DNA from: an uncultured Planctomycetaceae bacterium
Lineage (GTDB): Bacteria; Planctomycetota; Planctomycetia; Planctomycetales; Planctomycetaceae
DNA: 57,088 nt
Reading direction: 5' to 3'
NCBI GenBank assembly: GCA_943787265.1
Contig: CALSLT010000018.1
Span: forward strand, 1 to 57,088
Shown here in pieces: positions 35,757 to 44,534 of the stretch (positions are counted from its first letter, which is position 1; the number at the start of each line of letters is the position of its first letter). Both the position numbers and the translations under genes were made by a program. The notes below the pieces were generated by a model. It was not told where the DNA came from and made no database searches. It saw only the letters and a list, made by a program, of their open reading frames with translations.

Positions 35757-38680
35757 AGCAGATGCTTCTGAGAAGTCGCACGTCCCTCAGCTTTCTGGCA
35801 ATTGTATTCGGTGTCTCGCTTGCCGTACGGACAGTCAAAGCCGAAGAACCCGCCCCAAAGCAAAAGCCGATGGCGCTGACACTTCAGTACCAGCTTGAGT
35901 CGAGTGAAGGAAGCGGTCGCTTTCATCAGTTCACGCGGCAGCAGAAATGGAAGCCTGAAGAAACCGCCATCGTGATTTGCGATGTCTGGGATCTTCACCA
36001 CTGCCTCAACGCTGTCCGGCGTCTCGAACAATTTGCACCGAGGCTGAACGCTGTACTGAGCAAAGCTCGGTCGCAAGGCGTCACGATTATTCATTCACCC
36101 AGTGATTGTATGCCGGCTTACGAAGAGCATCCGGCTCGCCAACGCGCGGTCTCCGCGCCGAAGGCGGCGTGGGTTCCTCACGAGGTCGGAACGTGGTGCT
36201 CGGTCATCCCTACCGAAGAGCGAGCCGCCTATCCGATCGATCAGTCTGACGGCGGTGAGGACGACGATCCGGAAGAGCATGCGAAGTGGGCCGCTCAGTT
36301 GAAGGCACTTGGCCGGAATCCAGGGACGCCGTGGAAGACTCAGTCAAAGCTGATAACGATCGACGAAGACCATGATTTCATCAGCGACCGAGGCGGTGAA
36401 GTCTGGAACGTTCTGGAATCACGTGGCATCAAAAACGTGATCCTGACCGGCGTGCATCTCAACATGTGCGTGCTTGGCCGACCATTCGGCCTCAGGCAGA
36501 TGTCGCGCAATGGGAAGAACGTCGTTTTGATGCGAGACATGACCGACGTCATGTACAGCCCGAAGAGTTGGCCGTACGTCAGTCATTTCACGGCGAACGA
36601 TCTGGTCGTCTCCCACGTTGAACGCTTTGTTTGCCCGACGATCTCCAGCGATCAGATTCTCGGCGGAGTGCCCTTTCGCTTTGTGGAAGATCGTCGTCCT
36701 CATCTAGTCATTGTGATGGCCGAGCGTGAGTACGAAACAAATTCGACGTTGCCGGCATTTGCTCTTAAGCGGCTTGGTAAGAACTTCCGAGTCACGACAG
36801 TTTTCTGCAGCGACCGCGACCGAAACAGTATCCCCGGGATTGCGGCCGTTAAGAATGCAGACGCCGTTTTGATCAGCGTTCGCCGCCGCGTTCTGCCTCC
36901 TGCAGACATGCAGGTCCTGCGAGACTTTGTCGATGCCGGAAAACCGGTAATCGGAATTCGAACCGCCAGTCATGCGTTTTCACTGGGCAAGAAGGAAACG
37001 CCGGACGGCTATGCAGACTGGCCGGATTTCGATGCGGATGTTTTTGGTGGCAACTATCACGGGCATCTTGGGAACAGCCTCGCTTCAACCGTTCAGGCTG
37101 ACAGGAAGTTGCTTCATCCCATTTTGACAACGGTGACGAAGAAATCATTCCCGCAGGGATACTCGCTGTACAACGTTTTGCCGCTGGCGACAGGCACGAC
37201 TGTTCTGGCAACGGCCAAGGCGGCGGGGCATCCGGCAGAACCGGTTGCATGGACCTACCAGAGAGATGACGGCGGCCGATCATTTTACACCTCGCTGGGG
37301 CACCCGCAGGATTTTGCCAATCGACACTTTCAGCAACTACTGCTGAACGGAATTCACTGGTCCGTGGGGCTTGATCAACCACTGACCATCGAGCCGTCCG
37401 ATTCACCGCGAGGTTCAGAAAATCATTGGGTAACGGTCGACGTTCCGGCTCGCCGCCGCACCGATCCCATCCCTGTCGCAGTTTCTGGCGAGGATTCATG
37501 GTATCGCTGCGTCGTCCGAATCCCGGAAGGCTGGACGGGCAAGAAGCTGCTTTTTCAGACGGACGAGGATGCGAAGATCAACGGCGTCTTCGTTGACGGG
37601 AAGCCTGTTTCTTTTTCGGAAGGCACGGCGGTTATCACGCGAGACCTTGTGACCGTCGGGGATGCGAATCTTCTGACGGTTAAGCTTCCTGGCGGGGCTG
37701 GGTTGATGCCCTCTCCGACTTTAGTTTCCGAGGATAACTGGACGCTCCCGCTTCACGGAAAATGGCAGCACCGTGTCGGTAAGGGGGAAGACTATTCCAA
37801 TATGCCGCTGCCGTCGAAATTCGGCGGAGCGTCGGACATCGTCTACGCACCGGATGAACCTCTGTTTGTGGCTCGTCCACTCACGCTGCAAGGCGAGTTC
37901 ACCACGGGTATCGAAGGGCCTGCCTGCAACACTGACGGCGACATCTTCGCCGTCAACTTTGGCCAGCAAGGAACGATTGGACGCGTTCGAGGCAACGGCG
38001 TCGGCGACATTTTTGTCACACTTCCCGAAGGCAGCGTTGGAAACGGGATTCGGTTCGGCAGAGACGGAACGATGTTTGTTGCCGACTATGCACAGCACAA
38101 CATTCTTCGGATCGATCCGAGCGATCGCAAAATCACGACACTCGCCCACAACTCAAAAATGAATCAGCCAAACGATCTGGCCATCGGCCCCGACGGAACG
38201 CTGTGGGCCAGCGATCCGAGCTGGGCGGAAGGCACTGGACAGGTCTGGCGCATCGACGCAGACGGAACCACCGGTCTTGTTGCGCCAGACATGGGCACAA
38301 CCAACGGCATCGAAGTCAGCCCCGACGGCAAGACGCTCTACGTCAACGAGAGCAAACAGCGCAACATCTGGGCGTTCACGATTGCCGACGACAAATCGCT
38401 CAAGAACAAACGACTATTCAAGAAGTTTGAAGACCACGGCTTCGACGGCCATCGCTGCGATGTTGAAGGAAACCTCTACGTCACTCGATACGGCAAAGGC
38501 ACGGTCGTCAAGCTGTCACCACAGGGCGAAATCCTGCAGGAGATCAATGTTCTCGGAAGTCGTCCCAGCAATCTGTGCTTCGGCGGCCCAGACGGAAAAA
38601 CAGTCTACGTCACCGAAGTCGAGCACACGCGTCTCGTGAAATTCCGAGTTGACGCACCCGGCGCCGCATGGTCTCGTTGA
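35753..38680 (+). CDS. Four-module fusion: isochorismatase-like, ThuA-like, beta-sandwich, SMP-30
   Basis: 975 residues, signal peptide MKQMLLRSRTSLSFLAIVFG. Residues about 65-300 are a cysteine hydrolase of the isochorismatase type, with AIVICDVWD (Asp77) and ILTGVHLNMCVLG (Cys239, nucleophile). About 310-560 is a ThuA-like class I glutamine amidotransferase-fold domain (VIVMAEREYETNSTLPAFAL, DAVLISVRRRVLPPADM, GKPVIGIRTASHAF, DVFGGNYHGHLG, TSLGHPQDF). About 565-700 is a galactose-binding-like beta-sandwich (WYRCVVRIPEGWTGKKLLF). About 715-970 is an SMP-30/gluconolactonase propeller (NGIRFGRDGTMFVADYAQ, NLCFGGPDGKTVYVTEVE). All modules are periplasmic. The combination implies stepwise handling of a small carbohydrate-derived compound, but that is inference. 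It is coupled by a 4-base overlap to the serine hydrolase. Confidence 0.9.
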   Translation: MKQMLLRSRTSLSFLAIVFGVSLAVRTVKAEEPAPKQKPMALTLQYQLESSEGSGRFHQFTRQQKWKPEETAIVICDVWDLHHCLNAVRRLEQFAPRLNAVLSKARSQGVTIIHSPSDCMPAYEEHPARQRAVSAPKAAWVPHEVGTWCSVIPTEERAAYPIDQSDGGEDDDPEEHAKWAAQLKALGRNPGTPWKTQSKLITIDEDHDFISDRGGEVWNVLESRGIKNVILTGVHLNMCVLGRPFGLRQMSRNGKNVVLMRDMTDVMYSPKSWPYVSHFTANDLVVSHVERFVCPTISSDQILGGVPFRFVEDRRPHLVIVMAEREYETNSTLPAFALKRLGKNFRVTTVFCSDRDRNSIPGIAAVKNADAVLISVRRRVLPPADMQVLRDFVDAGKPVIGIRTASHAFSLGKKETPDGYADWPDFDADVFGGNYHGHLGNSLASTVQADRKLLHPILTTVTKKSFPQGYSLYNVLPLATGTTVLATAKAAGHPAEPVAWTYQRDDGGRSFYTSLGHPQDFANRHFQQLLLNGIHWSVGLDQPLTIEPSDSPRGSENHWVTVDVPARRRTDPIPVAVSGEDSWYRCVVRIPEGWTGKKLLFQTDEDAKINGVFVDGKPVSFSEGTAVITRDLVTVGDANLLTVKLPGGAGLMPSPTLVSEDNWTLPLHGKWQHRVGKGEDYSNMPLPSKFGGASDIVYAPDEPLFVARPLTLQGEFTTGIEGPACNTDGDIFAVNFGQQGTIGRVRGNGVGDIFVTLPEGSVGNGIRFGRDGTMFVADYAQHNILRIDPSDRKITTLAHNSKMNQPNDLAIGPDGTLWASDPSWAEGTGQVWRIDADGTTGLVAPDMGTTNGIEVSPDGKTLYVNESKQRNIWAFTIADDKSLKNKRLFKKFEDHGFDGHRCDVEGNLYVTRYGKGTVVKLSPQGEILQEINVLGSRPSNLCFGGPDGKTVYVTEVEHTRLVKFRVDAPGAAWSR

Positions 38681-38728
38681 TCGAAAAATTCAATGATGAA
38701 CTCGCCGCGGCCCCGCCCCCACAGTGGC

Positions 38729-38825
38729 TCCGCACTCCGTGCGGAAGGCCCCGGTAAGGCTGACGCGACGGAGTCGCGTGCCACTGAAATCAGGAACTTG
38801 TTTCGAGTGCGTTCCTTACGGAACG
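38729..38825. repeat. Three short palindromes between convergent genes
   Basis: TCCGCAC-TCC-GTGCGGA (38729-38745), ACGCGAC-GGA-GTCGCGT (38763-38779) and CGTTCC-TTAC-GGAACG (38810-38825) follow each other in a GC-rich gap of 178 bases. They can form stacked hairpins that may act as a terminator for either convergent gene. No T-run is seen. Confidence 0.5.
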
Positions 38826-38858
38826 GAAACCACGAAGACGACGATCTCGACGTCATCC

Positions 38859-41087
38859 TTACTCTTCTGCGGAAACCGTTATGGCAATCACAACAACTTC
38901 GCCCCCGTCCTGAGGCATTTGAGGCATTCCGAAAAGTATCGTTTGACCGGACGTCAGCTTCATTTCTGAGTGAATTCTGCGGCTGTCGATCTCTGGCACT
39001 GAGTGGCCGCTGACCTGAACGACGCCTCGTTTCTCATTCCTGGTTTTGGAGAATTCGAGGACGGCTTCCAGGCTGATCGTGCCGTCGTCACGCAGTTTCG
39101 GAGTCAGGGCGATGTCGCTACCGACCAGACGAAATCCCGTTGACAGTTTCTGTTCTGAAGAGCCTTCGGTTTGCACAATCTCTGGAACCGCAACCTCAAC
39201 TCCGTTCTGCCAGGTTGTTCGCTCACCATTTGCCACCAGTTGAGTCGAAGAACCAAGGACTTTGATACCGGCCGTCTGTTTGCATTTCTCAAGGAGGGCG
39301 TCCGCGGTGTCGCCAACGATTCTCGAAACTAACGCACCAGTGCCGACTGCATTGTCCAGGTCGAGACCCGACCTGCGAAGCTCTTCGTTTGTCGAAGTCA
39401 GGATCAGGCTGTTCAGCCGAAAGTGAGTGACCAGCCCATTGCTTGTCAGAGAAAGCGAATTGCGGAGCGTTTCGACTTCGGCCTGCAATGCTGCCAGTTC
39501 TTGCTTCTTTCGTTGAAGAGTTCGGCGTTGATCAGCCAGTTTCTGTTTTCGAATTTCCTGCCGAACTTCGTCGGCTTGAACAGTAAGTCCTGCAGCCGTC
39601 AATGAAGCAACCGCATTCTGAAGGTGCGACAATCGCGAAATCGGAGCTTGCCTCCAAGCTGGTTGCGGATTCCACGAGGTGGTCTGCGGAACCGGATAGG
39701 CAGGACTCGGCGGAAGCGGAGTGGGCGCCGGCAGCTTAGACCACTCAGTCTGTGGTTGTCGGTATGAGGTCTGGTTCAGGTTTTCGCTGAGCTGATAAGC
39801 AGGATTGGCTTCCGCGATATGCTTCACCAATTGGTGACTTGATTGTGGCAATGCCCCTTCGGCAATTGGTTGAGGTGCTGGTGGCAGACTTTCGGATATC
39901 TCGGCCACTCCTACCGTTGGCGTGATCACGAATAGCATTTTTCTGGTTGTCATCACGGGGTTCGCTCGGAAGGCCGGACCAATAACAGGCAATTCACCGA
40001 GAAACGGAATCTGAGCAGCATCGTCATGCACTGCCCGTTCAACTTCTGTGGTCAGCACAAAAGAGTGTCCTTCCCGCATTTTTACTGTTTCTGTAGAACG
40101 CCGAACCTCCAACCTTGGAAGTTCGTGTCCATCTGCATCGCGGAGAATTGTCGAAACCTCCGGAGTGATTTCCAGTTTCAGATAATTCTTGTCAATGACG
40201 GATGGCCTGACGAATAACGAAGTGCCAATGCCGCGAAACGAAGTTGGACCGTTCGGACCACCGACACCCACGATGGTCGGAACTGGAACCTTTCCGCCAG
40301 TAATAAAACTCGCCTGATGTCCGTTCTGAACAACAAGTGTGGGCTCGGCAACGACTTCTGCGACTCCGGCATTTGTTAGTGAGGTGATGAACGCGTCAAT
40401 CTCCTGATCTTCAAAGAGGCCAGTAATAGATGCAGTATTCAGTTCCAGGTTGGTTATTGGAGTATGGCCGGGAGAACGCACTGGAAGTTTAAAGTCGAAT
40501 CCGAGATTTCGCATTTTCGCATGATCGAGTTCGACGGCCTGGACTTTAAGGCTGACCGATTTGACGATTTCAACGTGGATCAGATTGACGATGAAGTTCT
40601 CATTTGGCTCAGCCGGTGCGGTCGGATCAGTAGAAGGCAAGTCATCTGCGAAATACTTCGACATTGCCGACTTAACGATTTGAAGGATTGCAGCTTCTTC
40701 CTCTCGACTTCCTGCCTGGCCTTTGATCACCAGTCGCTCTTTCAGCGGAGTGAGAAACAACCGACTCTCTGGAAACAGCACTTTGAGCTGCTTCTCCAGT
40801 TTCTGAGAATCCTCCAGTAGCCTTTTGATCCGAGTGGCACTTTTTTCGGAAAGTGTCTTGCCTCCGGTTTCTGAAACGCTCGGTGCGGCATCGAGGTCAG
40901 GGGGGGCAATTATCGGCAATACGGCGGCTGGGGACGGGAATACTCGTGGCGGTTCGCTGGCAATTGGAGTTGTGACCGTTTCAGACGCCGGTTGCTTTGG
41001 ACGAAATTCGGTCTGCTGCTCGACGGGAGACGCAACCTGCCCCATCAATTGCTGGTTCTGAGTCAGTGTTACGGTCAGAACAGCCAC
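38859..41087 (-). CDS. Secretin-family protein with two secretin-like cores
   Basis: The frame is open from GTG 41087 (742 residues). A stronger start exists at ATG 41123 after AAGGAG with a 7-base spacing (41131-41136), but TGA at 41094-41096 interrupts that reading after nine codons, so the true N-terminus is doubtful. Residues about 95-145 resemble an N-domain (coiled KQLKVLFPESRL then LVIKGQ). A CpaC/GspD-like secretin core covers about 165-395 (EVVAEPTLVVQNGHQASFIT, GGKVPVP, GTSLFVRPSVIDKNYLKLEI, IPFLGELPVIGPAF). A proline-rich linker and a coiled coil (about 510-545) follow. Residues about 555-740 have a second, divergent core (VLGSSTQLVANGERTTWQNG, VAVPEIV, LTPKLRDDGTISLEAVLEF, SGQTILFG). 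Secretins make outer-membrane gates. It is divergent from the VIT/VWA gene. Confidence 0.8.
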   Translation of the reverse strand: MAVLTVTLTQNQQLMGQVASPVEQQTEFRPKQPASETVTTPIASEPPRVFPSPAAVLPIIAPPDLDAAPSVSETGGKTLSEKSATRIKRLLEDSQKLEKQLKVLFPESRLFLTPLKERLVIKGQAGSREEEAAILQIVKSAMSKYFADDLPSTDPTAPAEPNENFIVNLIHVEIVKSVSLKVQAVELDHAKMRNLGFDFKLPVRSPGHTPITNLELNTASITGLFEDQEIDAFITSLTNAGVAEVVAEPTLVVQNGHQASFITGGKVPVPTIVGVGGPNGPTSFRGIGTSLFVRPSVIDKNYLKLEITPEVSTILRDADGHELPRLEVRRSTETVKMREGHSFVLTTEVERAVHDDAAQIPFLGELPVIGPAFRANPVMTTRKMLFVITPTVGVAEISESLPPAPQPIAEGALPQSSHQLVKHIAEANPAYQLSENLNQTSYRQPQTEWSKLPAPTPLPPSPAYPVPQTTSWNPQPAWRQAPISRLSHLQNAVASLTAAGLTVQADEVRQEIRKQKLADQRRTLQRKKQELAALQAEVETLRNSLSLTSNGLVTHFRLNSLILTSTNEELRRSGLDLDNAVGTGALVSRIVGDTADALLEKCKQTAGIKVLGSSTQLVANGERTTWQNGVEVAVPEIVQTEGSSEQKLSTGFRLVGSDIALTPKLRDDGTISLEAVLEFSKTRNEKRGVVQVSGHSVPEIDSRRIHSEMKLTSGQTILFGMPQMPQDGGEVVVIAITVSAEE

Positions 41088-41093
41088 ACCAGC

Positions 41094-41136
41094 TCACATT
41101 CGCATCCATGATTGAATCGCCATCTGATCGCTCCTT
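41094..41136 (-). promoter_or_regulatory. Strong ribosome site and ATG with in-frame stop upstream of secretin frame
   Basis: AAGGAG (41131-41136, minus strand) lies 7 bases before ATG 41123. That frame reads MAIQSWMRM then TGA (41094-41096), and continues in phase into AGVAVLTVTLTQ of the secretin frame. Without the stop it would give a good signal peptide. Either a nonsense change or base error, or a short leader peptide with reinitiation at GTG 41087. Confidence 0.7.
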
Positions 41137-41387
41137 GATCGGCTGAAACGCTTATTCACACGACGTGACGTCTATCCGTAATTCGAAATGGTGGCAAGAC
41201 GGATTTCGAGTGGATGAACCAGGAACTGCGTCGGATCGATTTGACAGGTTGCTCACCACGCATTCCGGACGAATTTCGCGGCGCACTCATAAATTTCTGA
41301 AGAAAGAGTGTTACATCGCCCCGACACCCGCCGCCCTTCCTTCCATGCAGTTGAGCAAACTGGTCGCTCTTAACGAGGAAGGGGCAC

Positions 41388-43661
41388 ATGATGCACACGA
41401 TTCTGAGTCGAACAGCCTGTGTGGCGATTGTCATCGTCGGTTCAATGTCACCAGGTTCCGTTCTCCGGGCCGAATATGCGGTCCTCGATGGGCTGCCTGT
41501 TACGCAGGGGCAGATGCGGGTGGTCAAATCCGACTTTGACCAAGCCGACGGGAACTATGCGGTTCCGCAAACAAAGTCAGTTCGTCCTGGCTGCTTTATC
41601 CTGAAAGAGACGACGGTCACCGCTGACGTTTCCGCCGTGCTGGCTCGAGTCCGAGTTCGGCAGACCTTCGAAAATCCGTATTCGAATCGCCTGGAAGCGA
41701 ACTACGTTTTTCCGTTGCCAGAGAATGCGGCTGTGGATCGATACTCTTTCCAGATCGATGGTCGAGTGATTCGAGGTGTCGTCAAGAAGCGTGAAGAGGC
41801 TCGGCAGATTTACCAGCAAGCTCGAGATCGTGGGCAAACGGCAGCTCTCCTTGAACAGGAACGAGCCAATATCTTTTCGCAGTCGGTCGCCAACATCCCA
41901 GCCAACGGCACGGTCATTGTCGATATTGAATATGTGCAGCCCATCGAGATCGACGATGACAACTACGTGTTTCGATTTCCGATGGTCGTTGGGCCGCGGT
42001 TTAACCCGGGCGGTTCGACACAAATGCCGAACACAGGAAATGGAAAAACTCACGACACCGTTGAGGTTCGAGATGCTTCGAGGATCACTCCTGAAGCGAT
42101 GCCCGCCGGAATGCGAAACGGCAATGATGTGACGATTACCGTGAACATCGAAGGCGGCATGCCGATTCATGAAGTCACCGGGCTGACACATTCGATCAAT
42201 GTGCAGAAGCATTCCAAGATCAGTATGCAGGTTTCGCTTCAGAATCAGTCCACCATTGCTGACAAGGACTTTGTACTGGCATACCGACTGTCGGGAGACC
42301 ATACCGTGCTGGCTTCACTGACCCATCGTTCCCCACACAACGAAAGCGGTTGCCAGGACGGCTATTTCACACTGGTGCTGCAGCCGAAGTGGAAGATTGA
42401 AGAAGCAGAATTCGCACCGCGAGAAGTGATTCTCTTGCTCGACACCAGTGGTTCAATGAATGGTCCGAGCATCAGTCAGATGCGGATCTTCGCGGATCGA
42501 ATTCTTGCGGAGTTGCACCCTCAGGACACGTTGCGAGTCGCGTCGTTCAGCAACTCCGTCCGCGAATTCAAACCGAGTCCGGTCGGTGCCACGCACGACA
42601 ACGTAGCTGCAGCGCGACAGTTTGTCCGCGGCTTGCACGCGTCCGGTGGAACCAACCTGTTGCCAGCATTGCGGACGGTCTTGCAGGATCACGCCGACGA
42701 GTCGACCGGTTGCCGATACCTCTTTCTGCTGACCGACGCCCTAGTCGGAAATGACAACTCCATTCTCGGATACCTGAACAACTCAGATGTCAGCGACGTC
42801 AGAATCTTCCCTGTTTGCTTCGGTGCGGCACCGAACCACTACCTCATCAGCCGGGCTGCCGAAATTGGACGTGGGTTCTCGATGCAGGTCACAAACCAGG
42901 ACAACTCGGTCGAACTGGCGACTCGCTTCAACCAGAAGACGTCAGCTCCGTACATGACGGACGTTGCCATCGACTGGGGATCGCTCAACGTTCGAGACGT
43001 CATTCCAAACCGGATTCCTGATCTTTATGCCGGAAAACCACTTGTCGTGACGGGACGATTCGATCAGCCAGGTTCGAGCAACATTCAGTTGAGCGGAAAT
43101 GTCCAGGCACAACCCGTGCAACTGTCGATGGTGCTGGACCTGCCCGAGAATGAATCGAAACACGATGCACTGGGCACTTTGTGGGCTCGGCAACGGATTC
43201 GAGGAATCTGGAATGCAAACGTTGGCCGCGAGACACCGCAGTCGATTGCTGAGATCACTCGGTTGGGAATTGAACATCAGCTGATGACGCAATACACGTC
43301 GTTCATCGCCGTCGAAGAGGCACAGCCCGAGCAACTGGCTGGCAATCTGCGGCAACAGTCAGTGCGAGTTCAATTGCCTGAAGGTATGGGCAACGCAAAT
43401 CAAACCCGTCCAGCGAACCGACAGGACGTTCACGCCACGCATCGTGTAGCGTCTCCGGCCGTCCAGCAACAATACAGTGCACCGACAAGCCCTTCGAACG
43501 TACAGCCGAGCCATCGACAAAGCAGCGGCCATCGAAGCGGTGGTGGCAGAAGTAGCGGCGGTGGCGGTGCTGTCGAGTGGGTGTTCCTCGCAGGTCTGGG
43601 GTTACTCGGAGCGGGGCGACGCCGGTCCCGTCGACGCAGCTTGCCTGTCAACGATGAATAA
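41388..43661 (+). CDS. VIT/VWA surface protein with GlyGly-CTERM sorting signal
   Basis: 757 residues, ATG after GAGGAAGGGG, signal peptide MMHTILSRTACVAIVIVGSM (cleavage near VLRA-EY). A VIT domain covers about 60-190 (VRVRQTFENPYSNRLEANYV, FPLPENAAVDRYSFQIDGRV). A VWA domain covers about 345-510 with an intact MIDAS sequence LLLDTSGSMNG (D352, S354, S356). The last 45 residues are a GlyGly-CTERM-type tail: GGGRSSGGGG (718-727), a short helix AVEWVFLAGLGLLGAG (728-743) and a basic end RRRSRRR (744-750). This tail is recognised and cut by rhombosortases. The next gene encodes one. The protein is therefore predicted to be exported, processed at the Gly-rich tail and held at or released from the cell surface. 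Confidence 0.88.
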   Translation: MMHTILSRTACVAIVIVGSMSPGSVLRAEYAVLDGLPVTQGQMRVVKSDFDQADGNYAVPQTKSVRPGCFILKETTVTADVSAVLARVRVRQTFENPYSNRLEANYVFPLPENAAVDRYSFQIDGRVIRGVVKKREEARQIYQQARDRGQTAALLEQERANIFSQSVANIPANGTVIVDIEYVQPIEIDDDNYVFRFPMVVGPRFNPGGSTQMPNTGNGKTHDTVEVRDASRITPEAMPAGMRNGNDVTITVNIEGGMPIHEVTGLTHSINVQKHSKISMQVSLQNQSTIADKDFVLAYRLSGDHTVLASLTHRSPHNESGCQDGYFTLVLQPKWKIEEAEFAPREVILLLDTSGSMNGPSISQMRIFADRILAELHPQDTLRVASFSNSVREFKPSPVGATHDNVAAARQFVRGLHASGGTNLLPALRTVLQDHADESTGCRYLFLLTDALVGNDNSILGYLNNSDVSDVRIFPVCFGAAPNHYLISRAAEIGRGFSMQVTNQDNSVELATRFNQKTSAPYMTDVAIDWGSLNVRDVIPNRIPDLYAGKPLVVTGRFDQPGSSNIQLSGNVQAQPVQLSMVLDLPENESKHDALGTLWARQRIRGIWNANVGRETPQSIAEITRLGIEHQLMTQYTSFIAVEEAQPEQLAGNLRQQSVRVQLPEGMGNANQTRPANRQDVHATHRVASPAVQQQYSAPTSPSNVQPSHRQSSGHRSGGGRSSGGGGAVEWVFLAGLGLLGAGRRRSRRRSLPVNDE

Positions 43662-43690
43662 CGATTTCAAATTGACTCCAGGCACAATCA

Positions 43691-43727
43691 GGCGACCGGA
43701 GTTTTCTTCACGGAGACTCCGGTCGCC
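43691..43727 (+). terminator. Hairpin between the VIT/VWA gene and rhombosortase gene
   Basis: A perfect 11-base stem, GGCGACCGGAG (43691-43701) and CTCCGGTCGCC (43717-43727), with a 15-base loop, followed only by AATTTCTTG. It could end or attenuate transcription between substrate and protease genes, lowering the protease level relative to its substrate. Confidence 0.6.
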
Positions 43728-43763
43728 AATTTCTTGAACGCTGTATTGGCAACAGGCCTTATC

Positions 43764-44483
43764 ATGCACGTGACAAAAAAGAGTCGATTTGAGCACGCCT
43801 GGACGGTTGGGATTGTCGCCGTCATGGGAGTTGCGAATCTTGGACTATGGTTCGACGCACCAGCCTTTGAGAACCTCCTGCAGGGGTTGCAATTCGATCG
43901 TGCTGCAATTCTGAATGGTGAATTCTGGCGGCTCGTGACCGGGAATCTCGTTCACTGGAGCGTTGAGCATTGTCTGTTGGACGTCGCGGCGTTTGCTCTG
44001 CTGGGCTGGCTCTATGAACCTGCATTTCGACGGCATAGTCAGAAGTATCGTCGAAGACAGAGACCGCTTTGGTCACTGCCGGTCATGCTGCTTGTAACAT
44101 CGTGTGGAGTGGGCCTGACGGTGCTCGCTCTGCAGCCGGAGATGATGATCTATCGAGGACTGTCGGGCGTCGACAGTGGGTTGTTTGCAATCGCCTTGAT
44201 GCTTGAATGCAGCGAGGCGAAAAACGACGCGGCTCGCTGGTGGTACGTTGTGCCGGCTGCTGTGGTCTTTATTGCGAAACTTGGTTTTGAAGTTACTACC
44301 GGTGGAATGTTCTTCGGCACGGAATCTTTGGGCGATCTTGGTCAACCCGTGCCTTTGGCACACCTGTCCGGTGCCGTCTTCGCCAGTGCGTGCTTTATTG
44401 CTCGCACGATTACAAAACCGAATTGTCTGACGTCGATGTCATCGCAACCTCTCACTCAGTCACAGACGATTGTCACAAGCTAG
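43764..44483 (+). CDS. rrtA: Rhombosortase (rhomboid-family GlyGly-CTERM protease)
   Basis: 239 residues from ATG 43764 (an in-frame TTG at 43734 is also possible). A rhomboid intramembrane serine protease: GEFWRLVTGNLVHWSVEHCL is the family's loop-1/His64 block, YRGLSGVDSGLFAIAL holds the catalytic Ser134 (GLSG at 132-135), and the catalytic His200 is in PLAHLSGAVFA. About six membrane helices are visible. 'GLSGVxxGL' and 'HLSGA' are the rhombosortase variants of the general rhomboid motifs. The enzyme cuts the Gly-rich C-terminal tail of GlyGly-CTERM proteins in the inner membrane. Its substrate is very likely the protein encoded immediately before it, which carries such a tail. The C-terminal 30 residues (TKPNCLTSMSSQPLTQSQTI) are an uncommon Ser/Thr/Gln tail. 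Confidence 0.87.
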   Translation: MHVTKKSRFEHAWTVGIVAVMGVANLGLWFDAPAFENLLQGLQFDRAAILNGEFWRLVTGNLVHWSVEHCLLDVAAFALLGWLYEPAFRRHSQKYRRRQRPLWSLPVMLLVTSCGVGLTVLALQPEMMIYRGLSGVDSGLFAIALMLECSEAKNDAARWWYVVPAAVVFIAKLGFEVTTGGMFFGTESLGDLGQPVPLAHLSGAVFASACFIARTITKPNCLTSMSSQPLTQSQTIVTS

Positions 44484-44534
44484 CTGACCGGTCACGATTC
44501 TCTCGACGACTGAACTTCGAATCGAGGGAATCCG

